Positions 34,870 to 43,635 of a stretch of DNA of 64,000 bases are shown one piece after another. The translations under genes were made by a program, and so were the position numbers. The stretch's first letter is position 1, and each line of letters opens with the position of its first letter. The notes below the pieces were generated by a model that saw nothing but the letters and a program-made list of their open reading frames with translations, did not search any database and was not told the origin of the DNA. The DNA comes from Sphingomonas radiodurans (GTDB lineage Bacteria; Pseudomonadota; Alphaproteobacteria; Sphingomonadales; Sphingomonadaceae): the NCBI RefSeq assembly GCF_020866845.1, contig NZ_CP086594.1, positions 3,128,001 through 3,192,000 on the forward strand. Direction: 5' to 3'.

Positions 34870-34882
34870 CGCGGTCCTTACC
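34865..34882 (+). promoter_or_regulatory. Second copy of the cheA/cheY upstream motif
   Basis: ATTAACGCGGTCCTTACC overlaps the cheW stop (TAA 34867-34869) and lies 48 bases before the cheY ATG. See the copy at 32116-32133. Confidence 0.35.
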
Positions 34883-34930
34883 CTTCGCGGTGCAGGAAGG
34901 ATCGTCAAAAGGACAGTACGGGGTTGCGTA

Positions 34931-35296
34931 ATGAAATCGTGTCTGGTCGTCGACGATTCGAAAGTGATCCGCAAAGTTGCGCGGCACATCCTGGAGGGGC
35001 TCGATTTCTCCGTGTCCGAAGCGGCGGACGGGCGCGAGGCGCTCGACTCATGCATTGCTAGCACGCCTGACGTGGTCTTGCTCGATTGGAACATGCCAGT
35101 GATGAGCGGGATGGATTTCCTCCGCGCGCTCCGTGAAACGACTCTGCAGCACCGCCCGAAGGTGGTGTTCTGCACCACCGAGAACGGCATGGCGCATATC
35201 CGCGCCGCGATCGAGGCCGGCGCCGACGAATATGTCATGAAGCCGTTCGATCGCGAGACGCTCGAAAGCAAGCTCCAGATCGTCGGCGTCGCCTGA
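34931..35296 (+). CDS. cheY: Chemotaxis response regulator CheY
   Basis: 121 residues, a single receiver domain. The acidic pocket is DD at 8-9, the phosphoacceptor is Asp52 in VVLLDWNMPVMSG, with Thr in FCTTENG and Lys104 in YVMKPF. All switch residues are present. No output domain. Phospho-CheY would act on a flagellar motor or other effector, which is not in this window. Confidence 0.95.
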   Translation: MKSCLVVDDSKVIRKVARHILEGLDFSVSEAADGREALDSCIASTPDVVLLDWNMPVMSGMDFLRALRETTLQHRPKVVFCTTENGMAHIRAAIEAGADEYVMKPFDRETLESKLQIVGVA

Positions 35297-35304
35297 CCGC
35301 TGCG

Positions 35305-36393
35305 ATGGCGAGCAGTGCCGCCCTTTCCGCCGCAGGGGCAGCCGCGACTGGTGAGCATCGGCGTCAGCGCGTGCTGATTGTCGATGATTCGTCCGTCGCG
35401 CGCGCGGTGTTGACGCGGATGGTGGAGGACGGTGCAATCGCACTTGTCGCTGCGACCGTGCCGGACGTGCAGGGCGCGCTCGAGTTTCTCGCCAGTAACA
35501 CGGTCGACGTCATCCTGCTCGATCTTGAAATGCCGGGCGTCGATGGGCTTACTGGGCTTCCCGCGCTGCTGGTGGCAAGTGCGGGCGCCAAGGTGCTCGT
35601 CGTGTCGTCCGCGGCCGGTGATGGCGCGGCGGCATCGGTTCAGGCGCTGGCGCTCGGTGCGGCCGATACGCTGGTCAAACCGGGGCGCAGCGTCACCGCC
35701 GGCGGCTTCGGCCATGCGCTGGCCGAAAAGCTGGCGCGACTGGGCGAGCGGACGAGCCCAATGCTGCGCGCGGTGTCGCGCCGCGCCGCCGCGGCGAAGG
35801 TGGGCCCGCAGCGCGAATTTGACCTCGTGGCGATCGGTGCGTCGACAGGCGGGATCCTCGCACTCAACACCATGTTACGTGCGCTGCCGGCGTCGTTCCG
35901 CACCCCGATTGTCGTGACACAGCATCTTCCGGCTGCCTTCGTCCCCTATTTCGTCGGGCAACTGTCCGCTGCCACAGGCCGGCGCTGCGAGGTCGCGAGC
36001 GATCGGCTCGCCTTGCGTGAGGGGATGGTCGTCGTCGCGCCGGGCGACGCGCATCTGGTCGGCGTGTCGCTACCCGGCGGCCGCGCTGCCGTTCGCTTGT
36101 GCCGCACGCCAGTCGCCAATGGCAACATGCCGTCGGTAGATCCGATGTTCACGACGTTCGCCGACTGCTTGGGGCCGCGCTTGTTGGCGGTGGTGCTGAG
36201 CGGAATGGGACGTGATGGCCTTGAGGGCGCCGGCCGGGTTCATGCGACGGGCGGCAGCGTCGTCGTGCAGGATGAAGCGAGTTCGGTCGTGTGGGGAATG
36301 CCCGGTGCGGTCGCCGCTGCGGGCCTGGCCGACGCGGTGTTGCCGCCCGAGGCGATCGGCGCCTTCGTCGGCGCTACCCGGGCGCTCGCCTGA
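35305..36393 (+). CDS. cheB: Protein-glutamate methylesterase/deamidase CheB
   Basis: 362 residues. N-terminal receiver (VLIVDDSSVAR; phospho-Asp73 in VILLDLEMPGVDG), then the methylesterase domain with catalytic Ser in GASTGG, His in TQHLP and Asp in MGRDGLEG. It removes methyl groups from chemoreceptors. The stop overlaps the start of cheR (TGATG). Confidence 0.94.
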   Translation: MASSAALSAAGAAATGEHRRQRVLIVDDSSVARAVLTRMVEDGAIALVAATVPDVQGALEFLASNTVDVILLDLEMPGVDGLTGLPALLVASAGAKVLVVSSAAGDGAAASVQALALGAADTLVKPGRSVTAGGFGHALAEKLARLGERTSPMLRAVSRRAAAAKVGPQREFDLVAIGASTGGILALNTMLRALPASFRTPIVVTQHLPAAFVPYFVGQLSAATGRRCEVASDRLALREGMVVVAPGDAHLVGVSLPGGRAAVRLCRTPVANGNMPSVDPMFTTFADCLGPRLLAVVLSGMGRDGLEGAGRVHATGGSVVVQDEASSVVWGMPGAVAAAGLADAVLPPEAIGAFVGATRALA

Positions 36394-37235
36394 TGCCGTC
36401 TCGCATCAAAGCCTCGTCCGATGCGAGCCCGGGCACGGTCAACGTGCTCGCCGCCTTGCTCGAGGCGCGGACAGGACAGCGCATCGCGGCCAATCGCACG
36501 TGGCGGATCGACACCGCGCTGAAGCCGATCGTGGCCGAACGGAGCCTCGGCTCGATCGATGAACTCGTCCGGCAAGTGCTGGAAGGCACTAGTCCCGCGT
36601 TGGCTGACCAGATCGTCGACGCGCTGCTCAACCAGGAAACGTCGTTCTTCCGCGATGCAGGCGCGATCGAGGGGGCGGTCGAAGCGATCGCCACGCTCGA
36701 CGTTCGGACACCGCGCGTCTGGTGTGCGGGCTGCGCGAGTGGCCAGGAGCCGCTCTCGCTTGCCATGGCCTTCGCCGACCGCGCGGGGATCGAGCCAGAC
36801 ATCGTCGCGACGGACGTTTCTTCCGCGGCGATCGCGCGCGCTCGTGCCGGGCGCTTTTCGCAATTCGAGATTCAGCGCGGGCTGCCGATCCGGCGGATGC
36901 TGCGCTGGTTCGAGCAGGACGGCAACGACTGGGTGGCGAGCAGCGATCTGGTCCAGCGGGTCACGTGGCGGCGGCACAATCTGGTTGCCGATCCGGCGCC
37001 GGGCCGACCGTTCGACGCGGTCTTCTGTCGCAACGTCCTGTTCTATCTTGCGCCAAGCCTGCGTGCCAGGGTGCTCGATACCATAGCGGACTGCTTGCGG
37101 CCGGGCGGCCTGCTGCTGCTCGGTGCGGGTGAGACGGTGATCGGCCAGTCGGACCGCTTCGCCCCCAGCAAGCGCTTCCGTGGCATGTACGAGATGACAC
37201 GGCGCGAGGCGAACCCGGTTTACATGGCGCGCTGA
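36393..37235 (+). CDS. cheR: Chemotaxis protein methyltransferase CheR
   Basis: 280 residues from ATG 36393, overlapping the cheB stop. N-terminal helical domain, then SAM-binding segment VWCAGCASGQEPLSLAM, DVSSAAIARARAG, and DAVFCRNVLFYL. It methylates receptor glutamates. A longer frame from 36291 lies inside cheB and is rejected. Confidence 0.93.
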   Translation: MPSRIKASSDASPGTVNVLAALLEARTGQRIAANRTWRIDTALKPIVAERSLGSIDELVRQVLEGTSPALADQIVDALLNQETSFFRDAGAIEGAVEAIATLDVRTPRVWCAGCASGQEPLSLAMAFADRAGIEPDIVATDVSSAAIARARAGRFSQFEIQRGLPIRRMLRWFEQDGNDWVASSDLVQRVTWRRHNLVADPAPGRPFDAVFCRNVLFYLAPSLRARVLDTIADCLRPGGLLLLGAGETVIGQSDRFAPSKRFRGMYEMTRREANPVYMAR

Positions 37236-37255
37236 TCGCCCCACGGGGCAGCGCG

Positions 37256-38152
37256 ATGCCCCAGACCGCACCCGCTCCCGCACCATTCGGCGCGCGCGAC
37301 CTGCTGGTTGTGCTCGCGATGAACCTGCTGTGGGGGTTCAATATCATCGCCGTGAAGATGGCGGTGAGCGAGATCGCGCCGCTGACAGCAGGCTTTCTGC
37401 GTCAGGCGCTGGTGCTGCTCGTGTGCGCCGGATCGCTGCGCATCGTGAAAGGGCGGATGCGCGCGCTGGTCGCGCTAGGAACCCTGTCAGGCGGGCTGTT
37501 CTACGTCGCGATCAACCTGTCGCTGGTGGTCGCCGACAACGTCGGTGCGCTGGCCATCGCGGGACAACTCGGCGTGCCGTTTTCGATGCTGCTCGCGATC
37601 ATCTTCTTTCGCGAACGCATTCACGGGCCACGCATCATCGGCATCGTGCTGGCCTTCGCCGGCGTCGGGCTGCTGGTGTTCGATCCCGCCGCGGCACGCG
37701 AGGGGCCGGGGATCGCGCTCACCGCGATCGGTAGCTTCATCTGGGCGGTCTGCTCGCTGATCCAGCGCCAGCTGCGCGGCGTGGCGATCCTGACGATTTA
37801 TGCCTGGGTCGGCCTGCTCGGTTCGATCGTGCTCGGCGGGCTGGCGCTCGTGTTCGAGCCCGATGCGATGCGCAGCATCCCGCAACTGCGGCTGGGCACG
37901 CTCGGCTGGGTCGCCTTCTCGGCGATCGGATCGACCGTGCTCGGGCAGGGCGCGATGGTGTGGCTGCTGCAGCGGCATCCGGTTTCGACCGTCACGCCGC
38001 TGACGTTGGCAGCGCCAGTGGTGGCGGTGTTCGCGGCATCCTATTGGTTCGACAGTCCGCTTGGATGGCCGATGCTGGCGGGCGGGGCGGTGGCGATGCT
38101 AGGAGTGGCTATCGTGACGATCCGAACCGCCCGTGCCGAGGAGCATCCATGA
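37256..38152 (+). CDS. DMT-superfamily transporter (EamA family)
   Basis: 298 residues with about ten predicted membrane segments in two EamA repeats (MNLLWGFNIIAVKMAVSE near the start, and GSFIWAVCSLIQRQL near the middle). Such proteins export amino acids or metabolites. Its stop overlaps the next start (ATGA), so it is coupled to the AmpD-like amidase. Substrate unknown. Confidence 0.87.
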   Translation: MPQTAPAPAPFGARDLLVVLAMNLLWGFNIIAVKMAVSEIAPLTAGFLRQALVLLVCAGSLRIVKGRMRALVALGTLSGGLFYVAINLSLVVADNVGALAIAGQLGVPFSMLLAIIFFRERIHGPRIIGIVLAFAGVGLLVFDPAAAREGPGIALTAIGSFIWAVCSLIQRQLRGVAILTIYAWVGLLGSIVLGGLALVFEPDAMRSIPQLRLGTLGWVAFSAIGSTVLGQGAMVWLLQRHPVSTVTPLTLAAPVVAVFAASYWFDSPLGWPMLAGGAVAMLGVAIVTIRTARAEEHP

Positions 38153-38838
38153 CGCCGATCGAGGCGCCGTCGCCGAACTTCGATGATCGCGCGCTGCCGA
38201 TCACGATGATCGTGCTTCACTACACCGGCATGGCGGACGGCGAGTCGGCGATTGCCCGGCTGCGCGACCCCGAGGCGAAGGTGTCGGCACATTATGTTGT
38301 AGCGGAGGACGGCACGACGCTGCGGCTGGTGCCCGATGAGAAACGCGCGTGGCACGCAGGCCAGTCGCACTGGCGCGACATCGACGACGTGAACTCCGCC
38401 TCGATCGGGATCGAGATCGTCAATCCCGGCCATGACCTCGGCTATCGCCCCTTTCCGGACGAGCAGATCGACGCGGTGATCCGCCTCGTCCACTCGCTGA
38501 AGGACCGGTACGAGATTACGCGCGGCAACATCGTCGGCCATTCGGACATCGCCCCGGCACGCAAGCGCGATCCGGGCGAGCTGTTTCCTTGGGGAAAGCT
38601 CGCCCGGCTACGACTCGCGCTGCCGCGCCCGACGAAGAACCTGATGGACCCGATGTGGAGCGAAGGCGGCTTTCTGCTCGCTCTTGAGCGCTTCGGCTAT
38701 GACGTCACCGACAAGATGGCGGCGATCATGGCCTTCCAGCGCCGCTTCCGCCCGGAGCTGGTCGATGGCGAGATCGATGCAGAATGCCGAATGATCCTGC
38801 TCGCGCTGTTGCTGCCGAAACCGCAGGGGGATGATTGA
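38149..38838 (+). CDS. N-acetylmuramoyl-L-alanine amidase, AmpD-like
   Basis: 229 residues from ATG 38149. Amidase_2 fold with the zinc His in MIVLHYTGMAD, the Glu in IGIEIVNPGHD, the second His in GHSDIAPARKRDPG and the Asp of that segment. A C-terminal helical region (residues 165-225) resembles a peptidoglycan-binding domain (FGYDVT; AIMAFQRRFRP). No signal peptide is seen, so it probably recycles muropeptides in the cytosol, as AmpD does. Confidence 0.88.
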   Translation: MTPIEAPSPNFDDRALPITMIVLHYTGMADGESAIARLRDPEAKVSAHYVVAEDGTTLRLVPDEKRAWHAGQSHWRDIDDVNSASIGIEIVNPGHDLGYRPFPDEQIDAVIRLVHSLKDRYEITRGNIVGHSDIAPARKRDPGELFPWGKLARLRLALPRPTKNLMDPMWSEGGFLLALERFGYDVTDKMAAIMAFQRRFRPELVDGEIDAECRMILLALLLPKPQGDD

Positions 38839-38870
38839 CGCGTCGGCACGCGACGCTACAGCCCCGCATA

Positions 38871-39249
38871 CATCAGAGGGCTGGGCGGCCGCGTCGTGTT
38901 TTATCGCACGCCGAGGAAAGTCCGGGCTCCATGGAACAACGGTGGCGGGTAATGCCCGCCGGGGGTGACCCCAGGGAAAGTGCCACAGAGAGCAGACCGC
39001 CCAATCTTCGGATGAAGGCTTCGGCCAGGCAAGGGTGAAAGGGTGCGGCAAGAGCGCACCGCGCTGCCGGTAACGGTAGCGGCATGGCAAACCCCACCGG
39101 GAGCAAAACCGAATAGGGGCGGCATATGGGCGTGTTCCCGCCCGTCGCCCGGGTTGGTTGCTTGAGCGCGTCGGCAACGGCGCGCCTAGATGAATGGTCG
39201 CCCATCCCGGCAACGGGTGGACAGAACCCGGCTTACAGGCCCTCTGGTG
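38871..39249 (+). ncRNA. rnpB: RNase P RNA, class A
   Basis: About 379 nt. The conserved GAGGAAAGTCCGGGCTCC lies at 38913-38930 and ACAGAACCCGGCTTACAGGC at 39221-39240. The ends (CATCAGAGGGC at 38871-38881 and GCCCTCTGGTG at 39239-39249) form an 11-bp P1 helix with one G-U pair. The RNA cleaves tRNA precursor leaders together with RnpA. No rho-independent terminator is obvious after it. Confidence 0.95.
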
Positions 39250-39291
39250 TCACCTTTAACCTTTGCTCCTCAATCGCTAGATAGCTCAACC

Positions 39292-39828
39292 ATGGCCCGT
39301 TCCACCCGCACGAATGACTGGGGTTTTCCCCGCTGGCGCGAATATGGCGCATCGCGCGAGGCGACGACCGTGCGGTTGTGCGATCGCCACGGCTGCGGTG
39401 AACCCGGCAATTGCCCGGCACCCAAATCGCCCAACAGCCCGGAGCGGTGGTATTTCTGCCAGGTCCATGCCGGCGAATACAATCGCGGTTGGAATTACTT
39501 CGAAGGTCTCGACGCCGAGGAAGCTGCTGAGCGCGAGCGCGAGGAGCGGCGTGATGCCTCGGGCTACGAACAATCGCGGCACCAGAGCTGGGCCGGATCG
39601 GGCGACGGCACGCGCTCGCGTGACGAAATGCGCTCGCTCGAGGTGCTCGAGGTTGAGGTCGACGCGAGTTTCGACGAGATTCGCGCGGCGTGGCGGCGGC
39701 TGGCGAAATCAAACCATCCCGACGTCCGCCCGGGCGATGCGGACGCAGCAACGCGCTTCCAGGCGATCCAGGCGGCGTACGAGGTGCTGCGCACGGCCGA
39801 GGAGCGGCGGAGCTGGAAGCCCGCGTGA
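39292..39828 (+). CDS. J-domain protein with N-terminal Cys/His-rich region
   Basis: 178 residues from ATG 39292 (a longer frame starts inside rnpB and is rejected). The N-terminal part has CDRHGCGEPGNCPAP and FCQVHAGEYN, cysteines and histidines that could bind metal. The C-terminal 60 residues are a J domain with HPD in KSNHPDVRPGD and FQAIQAAYEVLRT. It would stimulate an Hsp70 ATPase. It overlaps the next gene. Confidence 0.87.
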   Translation: MARSTRTNDWGFPRWREYGASREATTVRLCDRHGCGEPGNCPAPKSPNSPERWYFCQVHAGEYNRGWNYFEGLDAEEAAEREREERRDASGYEQSRHQSWAGSGDGTRSRDEMRSLEVLEVEVDASFDEIRAAWRRLAKSNHPDVRPGDADAATRFQAIQAAYEVLRTAEERRSWKPA

Positions 39829-40121
39829 AGCGCGCGCGGTCGCAATGGACTGGCGCCGTGCTGGTGTGCGGCAAATGTTCGAAGAAGGTGGGTGGCGGCT
39901 TTGGCGCGAAGGGTCGCGAGCGACTGGCCAAGGCGCTGCGCCGCGAAGCTGGGTTCGGCAAGGGCCGAAAGGCCGTGATCGGCGTTGTCGAGGTGAAGTG
40001 CCTTGGCCTCTGCCCCAAAAACGCCGTGACCGTCGTGGACACACGTCGTCCCGGCGAGTGGCTGGTGATCCCCGCCGGCGGCGATCTGGCGGAGGTGGCG
40101 ACCCGCTTCGTGGATGAGTGA
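39825..40121 (+). CDS. Thioredoxin-like [2Fe-2S] ferredoxin-type protein
   Basis: 98 residues from GTG 39825 overlapping the J-protein stop (GTGA). Four cysteines are in CGKC and CLGLCPKNAV, spaced as in thioredoxin-like 2Fe-2S ferredoxins. It is basic at the N-terminus and lacks a signal peptide. Coupling to a J-domain protein hints at a role with Hsp70, for example in cluster handling, but that is inference. Confidence 0.75.
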   Translation: MKRARSQWTGAVLVCGKCSKKVGGGFGAKGRERLAKALRREAGFGKGRKAVIGVVEVKCLGLCPKNAVTVVDTRRPGEWLVIPAGGDLAEVATRFVDE

Positions 40122-40136
40122 TCGAGTGAGAGAGTG

Positions 40137-40541
40137 ATGATGTCGACGATGCGTATCCTGGCCGCCGCGCTGATCCTGGCCACTCCCGCCACCGCGCAGC
40201 GTGCGCAGGGGTGGGAAGGCATCTGGCGCAATTCCGCCGACAGCGTCAGGATCCGGGTCGCGCGTTGTGGTGCCGGGCTGTGCGGCACGGTGGTGCAGGC
40301 GAGCGCGAAGGCGAAGGCCGACGCCGCGGCGGGCGGCACCGATCGGCTGATCGGCACGCAGCTGTTCCAAGATTTCCGGCGCGACGGCGATGGGCTTTGG
40401 TACGGTCAGGTATACGTGCCCGATGTCGATCAGACGTTCGACGGGACGATCGAGCAGGTCGATCGCAACACGATCGTCGGCACCGGCTGCCTGTTCGCGG
40501 GCTTCGGCTGCAAGACGCAGACGTGGCGGCGCGTGCGCTGA
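40137..40541 (+). CDS. DUF2147-family secreted protein
   Basis: 134 residues. Signal peptide MRILAAALILATPATAQ after a short MMST start, then the DUF2147 core: GIWRNSADSVRI, CGAGLCGTVV, VYVPDVDQTFDGTI and CLFAGFGCKTQTWRRV. Periplasmic, predicted beta-rich, four cysteines that could pair. The family has no established function. Confidence 0.85.
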   Translation: MMSTMRILAAALILATPATAQRAQGWEGIWRNSADSVRIRVARCGAGLCGTVVQASAKAKADAAAGGTDRLIGTQLFQDFRRDGDGLWYGQVYVPDVDQTFDGTIEQVDRNTIVGTGCLFAGFGCKTQTWRRVR

Positions 40542-40554
40542 TGTCGCCTAGCTC

Positions 40555-40725
40555 GTGATCCATCTGTCGGTCGCCATTGGGCGTTTCGTCGAGGCGCTGT
40601 TCTTCGCGATCCTCCGCGTTGCCGGCATGATTACGGGCGTGGTGCTGGGCGTGGCCTTGCTGGGGCTGATCCTGTTCCTGGTGGCGCGCTGGCTGATCGC
40701 GCGCGGGCGCGAGGCGCCGCGATGA
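40555..40725 (+). CDS. Small membrane protein upstream of rsmE (56 aa)
   Basis: GTG at 40555, TGA at 40723-40725 overlapping the rsmE ATG (ATGA). One long hydrophobic stretch (MITGVVLGVALLGLILFLVA) with a second weaker one before it (VEALFFAILRVAG), and a basic C-terminus. The overlap with rsmE supports real translation. Family unknown. Confidence 0.55.
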   Translation: MIHLSVAIGRFVEALFFAILRVAGMITGVVLGVALLGLILFLVARWLIARGREAPR

Positions 40726-41456
40726 TCGCGACCCCGGCATGGCCGCCGCGTTCTACGCCGCGACTATTCGTCGATCGACCGCTCGCACCGGGCGCGCTGC
40801 GGATTGATGGGCCGCAGGCGCATTATCTCGCCAGCGTTATGCGCGTGAAGGCTGGTGATCCAGTGCGGCTTTTCGATGACGCGACGGGCGAGTGGCTCGC
40901 GTTAGTGTCGGCGGCTGGCAAACGCGACGTGACGCTCGACGTGACCGAACGGCTCGCCGAGCGCGAGGCGGTGCCTGACCTGTGGCTGGTCGCTGCGCCG
41001 CTCAAGAAAGGCCGGGTCGACTGGATGGCTGAGAAGGCGTGCGAGCTGGGCGTCGCGCGGCTGGTGCCGGCGCTGACGCATCGTACCGTGGTCGACAAGC
41101 CGAACGTCGATCGGCTGCGTGTACACATGATCGAGGCAGCCGAGCAATGCGGGCGCACTGCCTTGCCGCAGGTGGCAGAGCCAGTGAAGCTCCCGGCACT
41201 GCTCCGGGACTGGCCGGAGGGCCGTGCGCTCTATTTCGCCGATGAATTGGGCGGATTACCGGCGCGCGACGCGATCAAGCCAGGGCCGGCGGCGATCCTG
41301 ATCGGGCCCGAGGGAGGGTTCGACGACGGCGAACGCGCCGCGATCCGCGCGTTGCCGCAGGCGGTTGGCATGTCGCTGGGCCCGCGCATCCTGCGGGCCG
41401 ATACCGCGGCGGCGGCCGCGGTCGCGATCTGGATGGCGACGGCTGGGGATTGGTAG
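40722..41456 (+). CDS. rsmE: 16S rRNA m3U1498 methyltransferase RsmE
   Basis: 244 residues. SPOUT methyltransferase with the knot signature IGPEGGFDDGE and LGPRILRADTAAAAA at the C-terminus and a PUA-like N-terminal domain (ALRIDGPQAHYLASVMRV). It methylates N3 of U1498 in the decoding centre. The ATG overlaps a small upstream membrane-protein gene. Confidence 0.95.
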   Translation: MIATPAWPPRSTPRLFVDRPLAPGALRIDGPQAHYLASVMRVKAGDPVRLFDDATGEWLALVSAAGKRDVTLDVTERLAEREAVPDLWLVAAPLKKGRVDWMAEKACELGVARLVPALTHRTVVDKPNVDRLRVHMIEAAEQCGRTALPQVAEPVKLPALLRDWPEGRALYFADELGGLPARDAIKPGPAAILIGPEGGFDDGERAAIRALPQAVGMSLGPRILRADTAAAAAVAIWMATAGDW

Positions 41457-41464
41457 CACCTAAA

Positions 41465-41571
41465 CCGTTCATGCGGAGGAGGTGCTGAGCGGTAGGCGAA
41501 GTGCCGTCTGGAAGCGCAAGTGGTTCGAGACGAGACTTCGACAAGCTCAGCCTCTCCTCACCACGAACGGG
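41465..41571. repeat. Palindromic repeat, family D
   Basis: Left arm CCGTTCATGCGGAGGAGGTGCTGAGC, right arm GCTCAGCCTCTCCTCACCACGAACGG, with TTCGACAAGCTCAG as in the copy at 5682-5793 but in the opposite sense and with more divergence in the left half. It sits between rsmE and gshA, both plus strand, and may separate the transcripts. Confidence 0.75.
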
Positions 41572-41614
41572 GTGGCCACTAGCCGCCGTCACAATCCCAG
41601 ATTAAGGGCGCGCA

Positions 41615-42988
41615 ATGACGACGAAAACCGTTTCGGATAGCAACTCGCCCTTTATCGAGTCGCGCGAGCAATTGATCGCCAGCTTCGCGCGCGGCGAGAA
41701 GCCGAAGGAGCGGTGGCGGATCGGGACCGAGCACGAAAAGTTCGTCTATGCCCGTGACGATCATCGCGCGCCGAGCTGGGACGAGCCGAGCGGTATCCGT
41801 GCGCTACTGACCGAGCTACAGCAATATGGCTGGACGCCGGTGATGGAGAACGGCAGCCTGATCGCGCTGAATGGCGCCGACGGATCGGTGAGCCTCGAGC
41901 CGGCCGGCCAGTTCGAACTGTCCGGCGCGCCGCTCGAAAATCTGCACGAGACTTGCGCGGAGACCGGTCGTCACCTCGATCAGGTGAAGGCGGCGGGCGA
42001 GAAGCTCGGCATCGGCTTTCTCGGGCTTGGCATGTGGCCGGATAAGACTCGCGCCGAGCTGCCGATCATGCCCAAGGGCCGCTACGCCATCATGCTCCGT
42101 CACATGCCGCGGGTCGGCACGATGGGGCTCGACATGATGCTTCGCACCTGCACGATCCAGGTGAACCTCGATTACGCGACCGAGGCGGACATGGCGCAGA
42201 AGTTTCGCGTTGGCCTCGCGCTGCAGCCGCTCGCGACGGCGCTGTTTGCGAATTCGCCGTTCACTGAGGGAAAGCCCAATGGCTTCCTCAGTTATCGCAG
42301 CCACATCTGGTCGGATACCGATCCCGCGCGCACGGGCATGCTGCCGTTCGTGTTCGAGGACGGCTTCGGCTACGAACGCTACGCCGACTACATGCTCGAT
42401 GTGCCGATGTACTTCGTCTATCGTGACGGCAAGTATATCGACGCGGCCGGGCTCTCGTTTCGCGACTTCTTGAAGGGCGAACTGTCGGTGCTGCCGGGCG
42501 AGCTGCCGACGCTCGACGACTGGACCGATCACCTGTCGACCGCCTTCCCCGAAGTGCGGCTCAAGACCTTCCTTGAGATGCGCGGCGCCGATGGCGGGCC
42601 GTGGAACAAGATCTGCGCGCTACCGGCGCTGTGGGTCGGGCTGCTCTACGATCAGGGCGCGCTCGATGCCGCTTGGGATATGGTGAAGGGCTGGTCGATC
42701 GAGGGGCGGCAGGCGCTGCGCGATGCGGTGCCGAAGCTCGGCCTCGACGCGCCGTTGCCCGGTGGCGGCACGCTGCGCGACATCGCCGGCGAGGTGCTCG
42801 ACATCGCCAATTCGGGTCTGGCGGCGCGCGCGCAAACGAATCGTTCAGGCGACAACGAAACGGGATTCCTCGATCCGCTGCGCGACATCGTACGATCGGG
42901 CAAGGTGCCCGCGCAGCAGCTGCTCGATCGGTACAATGATATCTGGGGCGGCGATCTGTCGAAGGTCTACGACGAGCAGAGTTTCTGA
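41615..42988 (+). CDS. gshA: Glutamate-cysteine ligase, plant-type (GCS2)
   Basis: 457 residues, the usual length for the plant/alphaproteobacterial class. It makes gamma-glutamylcysteine with ATP, the first glutathione step. Seen: RIGTEHEKFVY near residue 36, MENGSLIALNG, LEPAGQFELSGAPL, and MPRVGTMGLDMMLRTCTIQVNLDY. The start ATG follows a repeat by 44 bases. Glutathione use in this organism also fits the GST at 11803. Confidence 0.95.
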   Translation: MTTKTVSDSNSPFIESREQLIASFARGEKPKERWRIGTEHEKFVYARDDHRAPSWDEPSGIRALLTELQQYGWTPVMENGSLIALNGADGSVSLEPAGQFELSGAPLENLHETCAETGRHLDQVKAAGEKLGIGFLGLGMWPDKTRAELPIMPKGRYAIMLRHMPRVGTMGLDMMLRTCTIQVNLDYATEADMAQKFRVGLALQPLATALFANSPFTEGKPNGFLSYRSHIWSDTDPARTGMLPFVFEDGFGYERYADYMLDVPMYFVYRDGKYIDAAGLSFRDFLKGELSVLPGELPTLDDWTDHLSTAFPEVRLKTFLEMRGADGGPWNKICALPALWVGLLYDQGALDAAWDMVKGWSIEGRQALRDAVPKLGLDAPLPGGGTLRDIAGEVLDIANSGLAARAQTNRSGDNETGFLDPLRDIVRSGKVPAQQLLDRYNDIWGGDLSKVYDEQSF

Positions 42989-42999
42989 GCATTGCCGGC

Positions 43000-43635
43000 G
43001 TGAGAGGCCGCCCGATCCGCATCGGCCTGCTCGGCGGTTCGTTCAACCCGGCGCATTCCGGCCACCGCGGCATCAGCCTCGCCGCGATCGAGGCGCTCGA
43101 CCTCGACGAGATGTGGTGGCTCGTCTCCCCCGGCAATCCGCTCAAGCCGGCAGCGGGGATGGCGCCGCTGCCGGCGCGACTCGCTTCCGCCCGCCGCGTC
43201 GCACGCGCCGCGCGTATCCGCGCGACCGATATCGAGACGCGGCTTCGCACGCGCTTCACGGTCGATACGCTGGCTGCGCTCGTTCGCCGCTACCCCCGAC
43301 ATCGCTTCGTCTGGGTGATGGGCGCGGACAACCTGCAGCAGTTCGACCGGTGGCGTGCGTGGCGACGGATCGCCCGCACCGTGCCGATTGCGGTAGTTGC
43401 GCGTCCGGGCTATGACGGCACTGCCCTCGCGGCACCCGCGATGGGTTGGCTACGGCGCTTCCAGAGGCCCGCACGCCAGGCAAGGAACTGGACGAAGTGG
43501 AGTGTGCCAGCCCTGGTGCTGCTACGTTTCCGCCCCGACCCGACCTCCGCGACGCAGCTTCGTGCCGCCGACCCTGCCTGGCATCTGCGTGATTCGCTTC
43601 CCATATCCGTCGCCATACCTTCCACCCAGGAGTGA
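43000..43635 (+). CDS. nadD: Nicotinate-nucleotide adenylyltransferase NadD
   Basis: 211 residues from GTG 43000, 11 bases after gshA. It joins NaMN and ATP to NaAD. The nucleotide loop is GLLGGSFNPAHSGHRG and the substrate region is FVWVMGADNLQQFDRWRAW. The usual C-terminal ISSTAIR motif is represented by the divergent TSATQLR. It overlaps rsfS by four bases. Confidence 0.93.
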   Translation: MRGRPIRIGLLGGSFNPAHSGHRGISLAAIEALDLDEMWWLVSPGNPLKPAAGMAPLPARLASARRVARAARIRATDIETRLRTRFTVDTLAALVRRYPRHRFVWVMGADNLQQFDRWRAWRRIARTVPIAVVARPGYDGTALAAPAMGWLRRFQRPARQARNWTKWSVPALVLLRFRPDPTSATQLRAADPAWHLRDSLPISVAIPSTQE

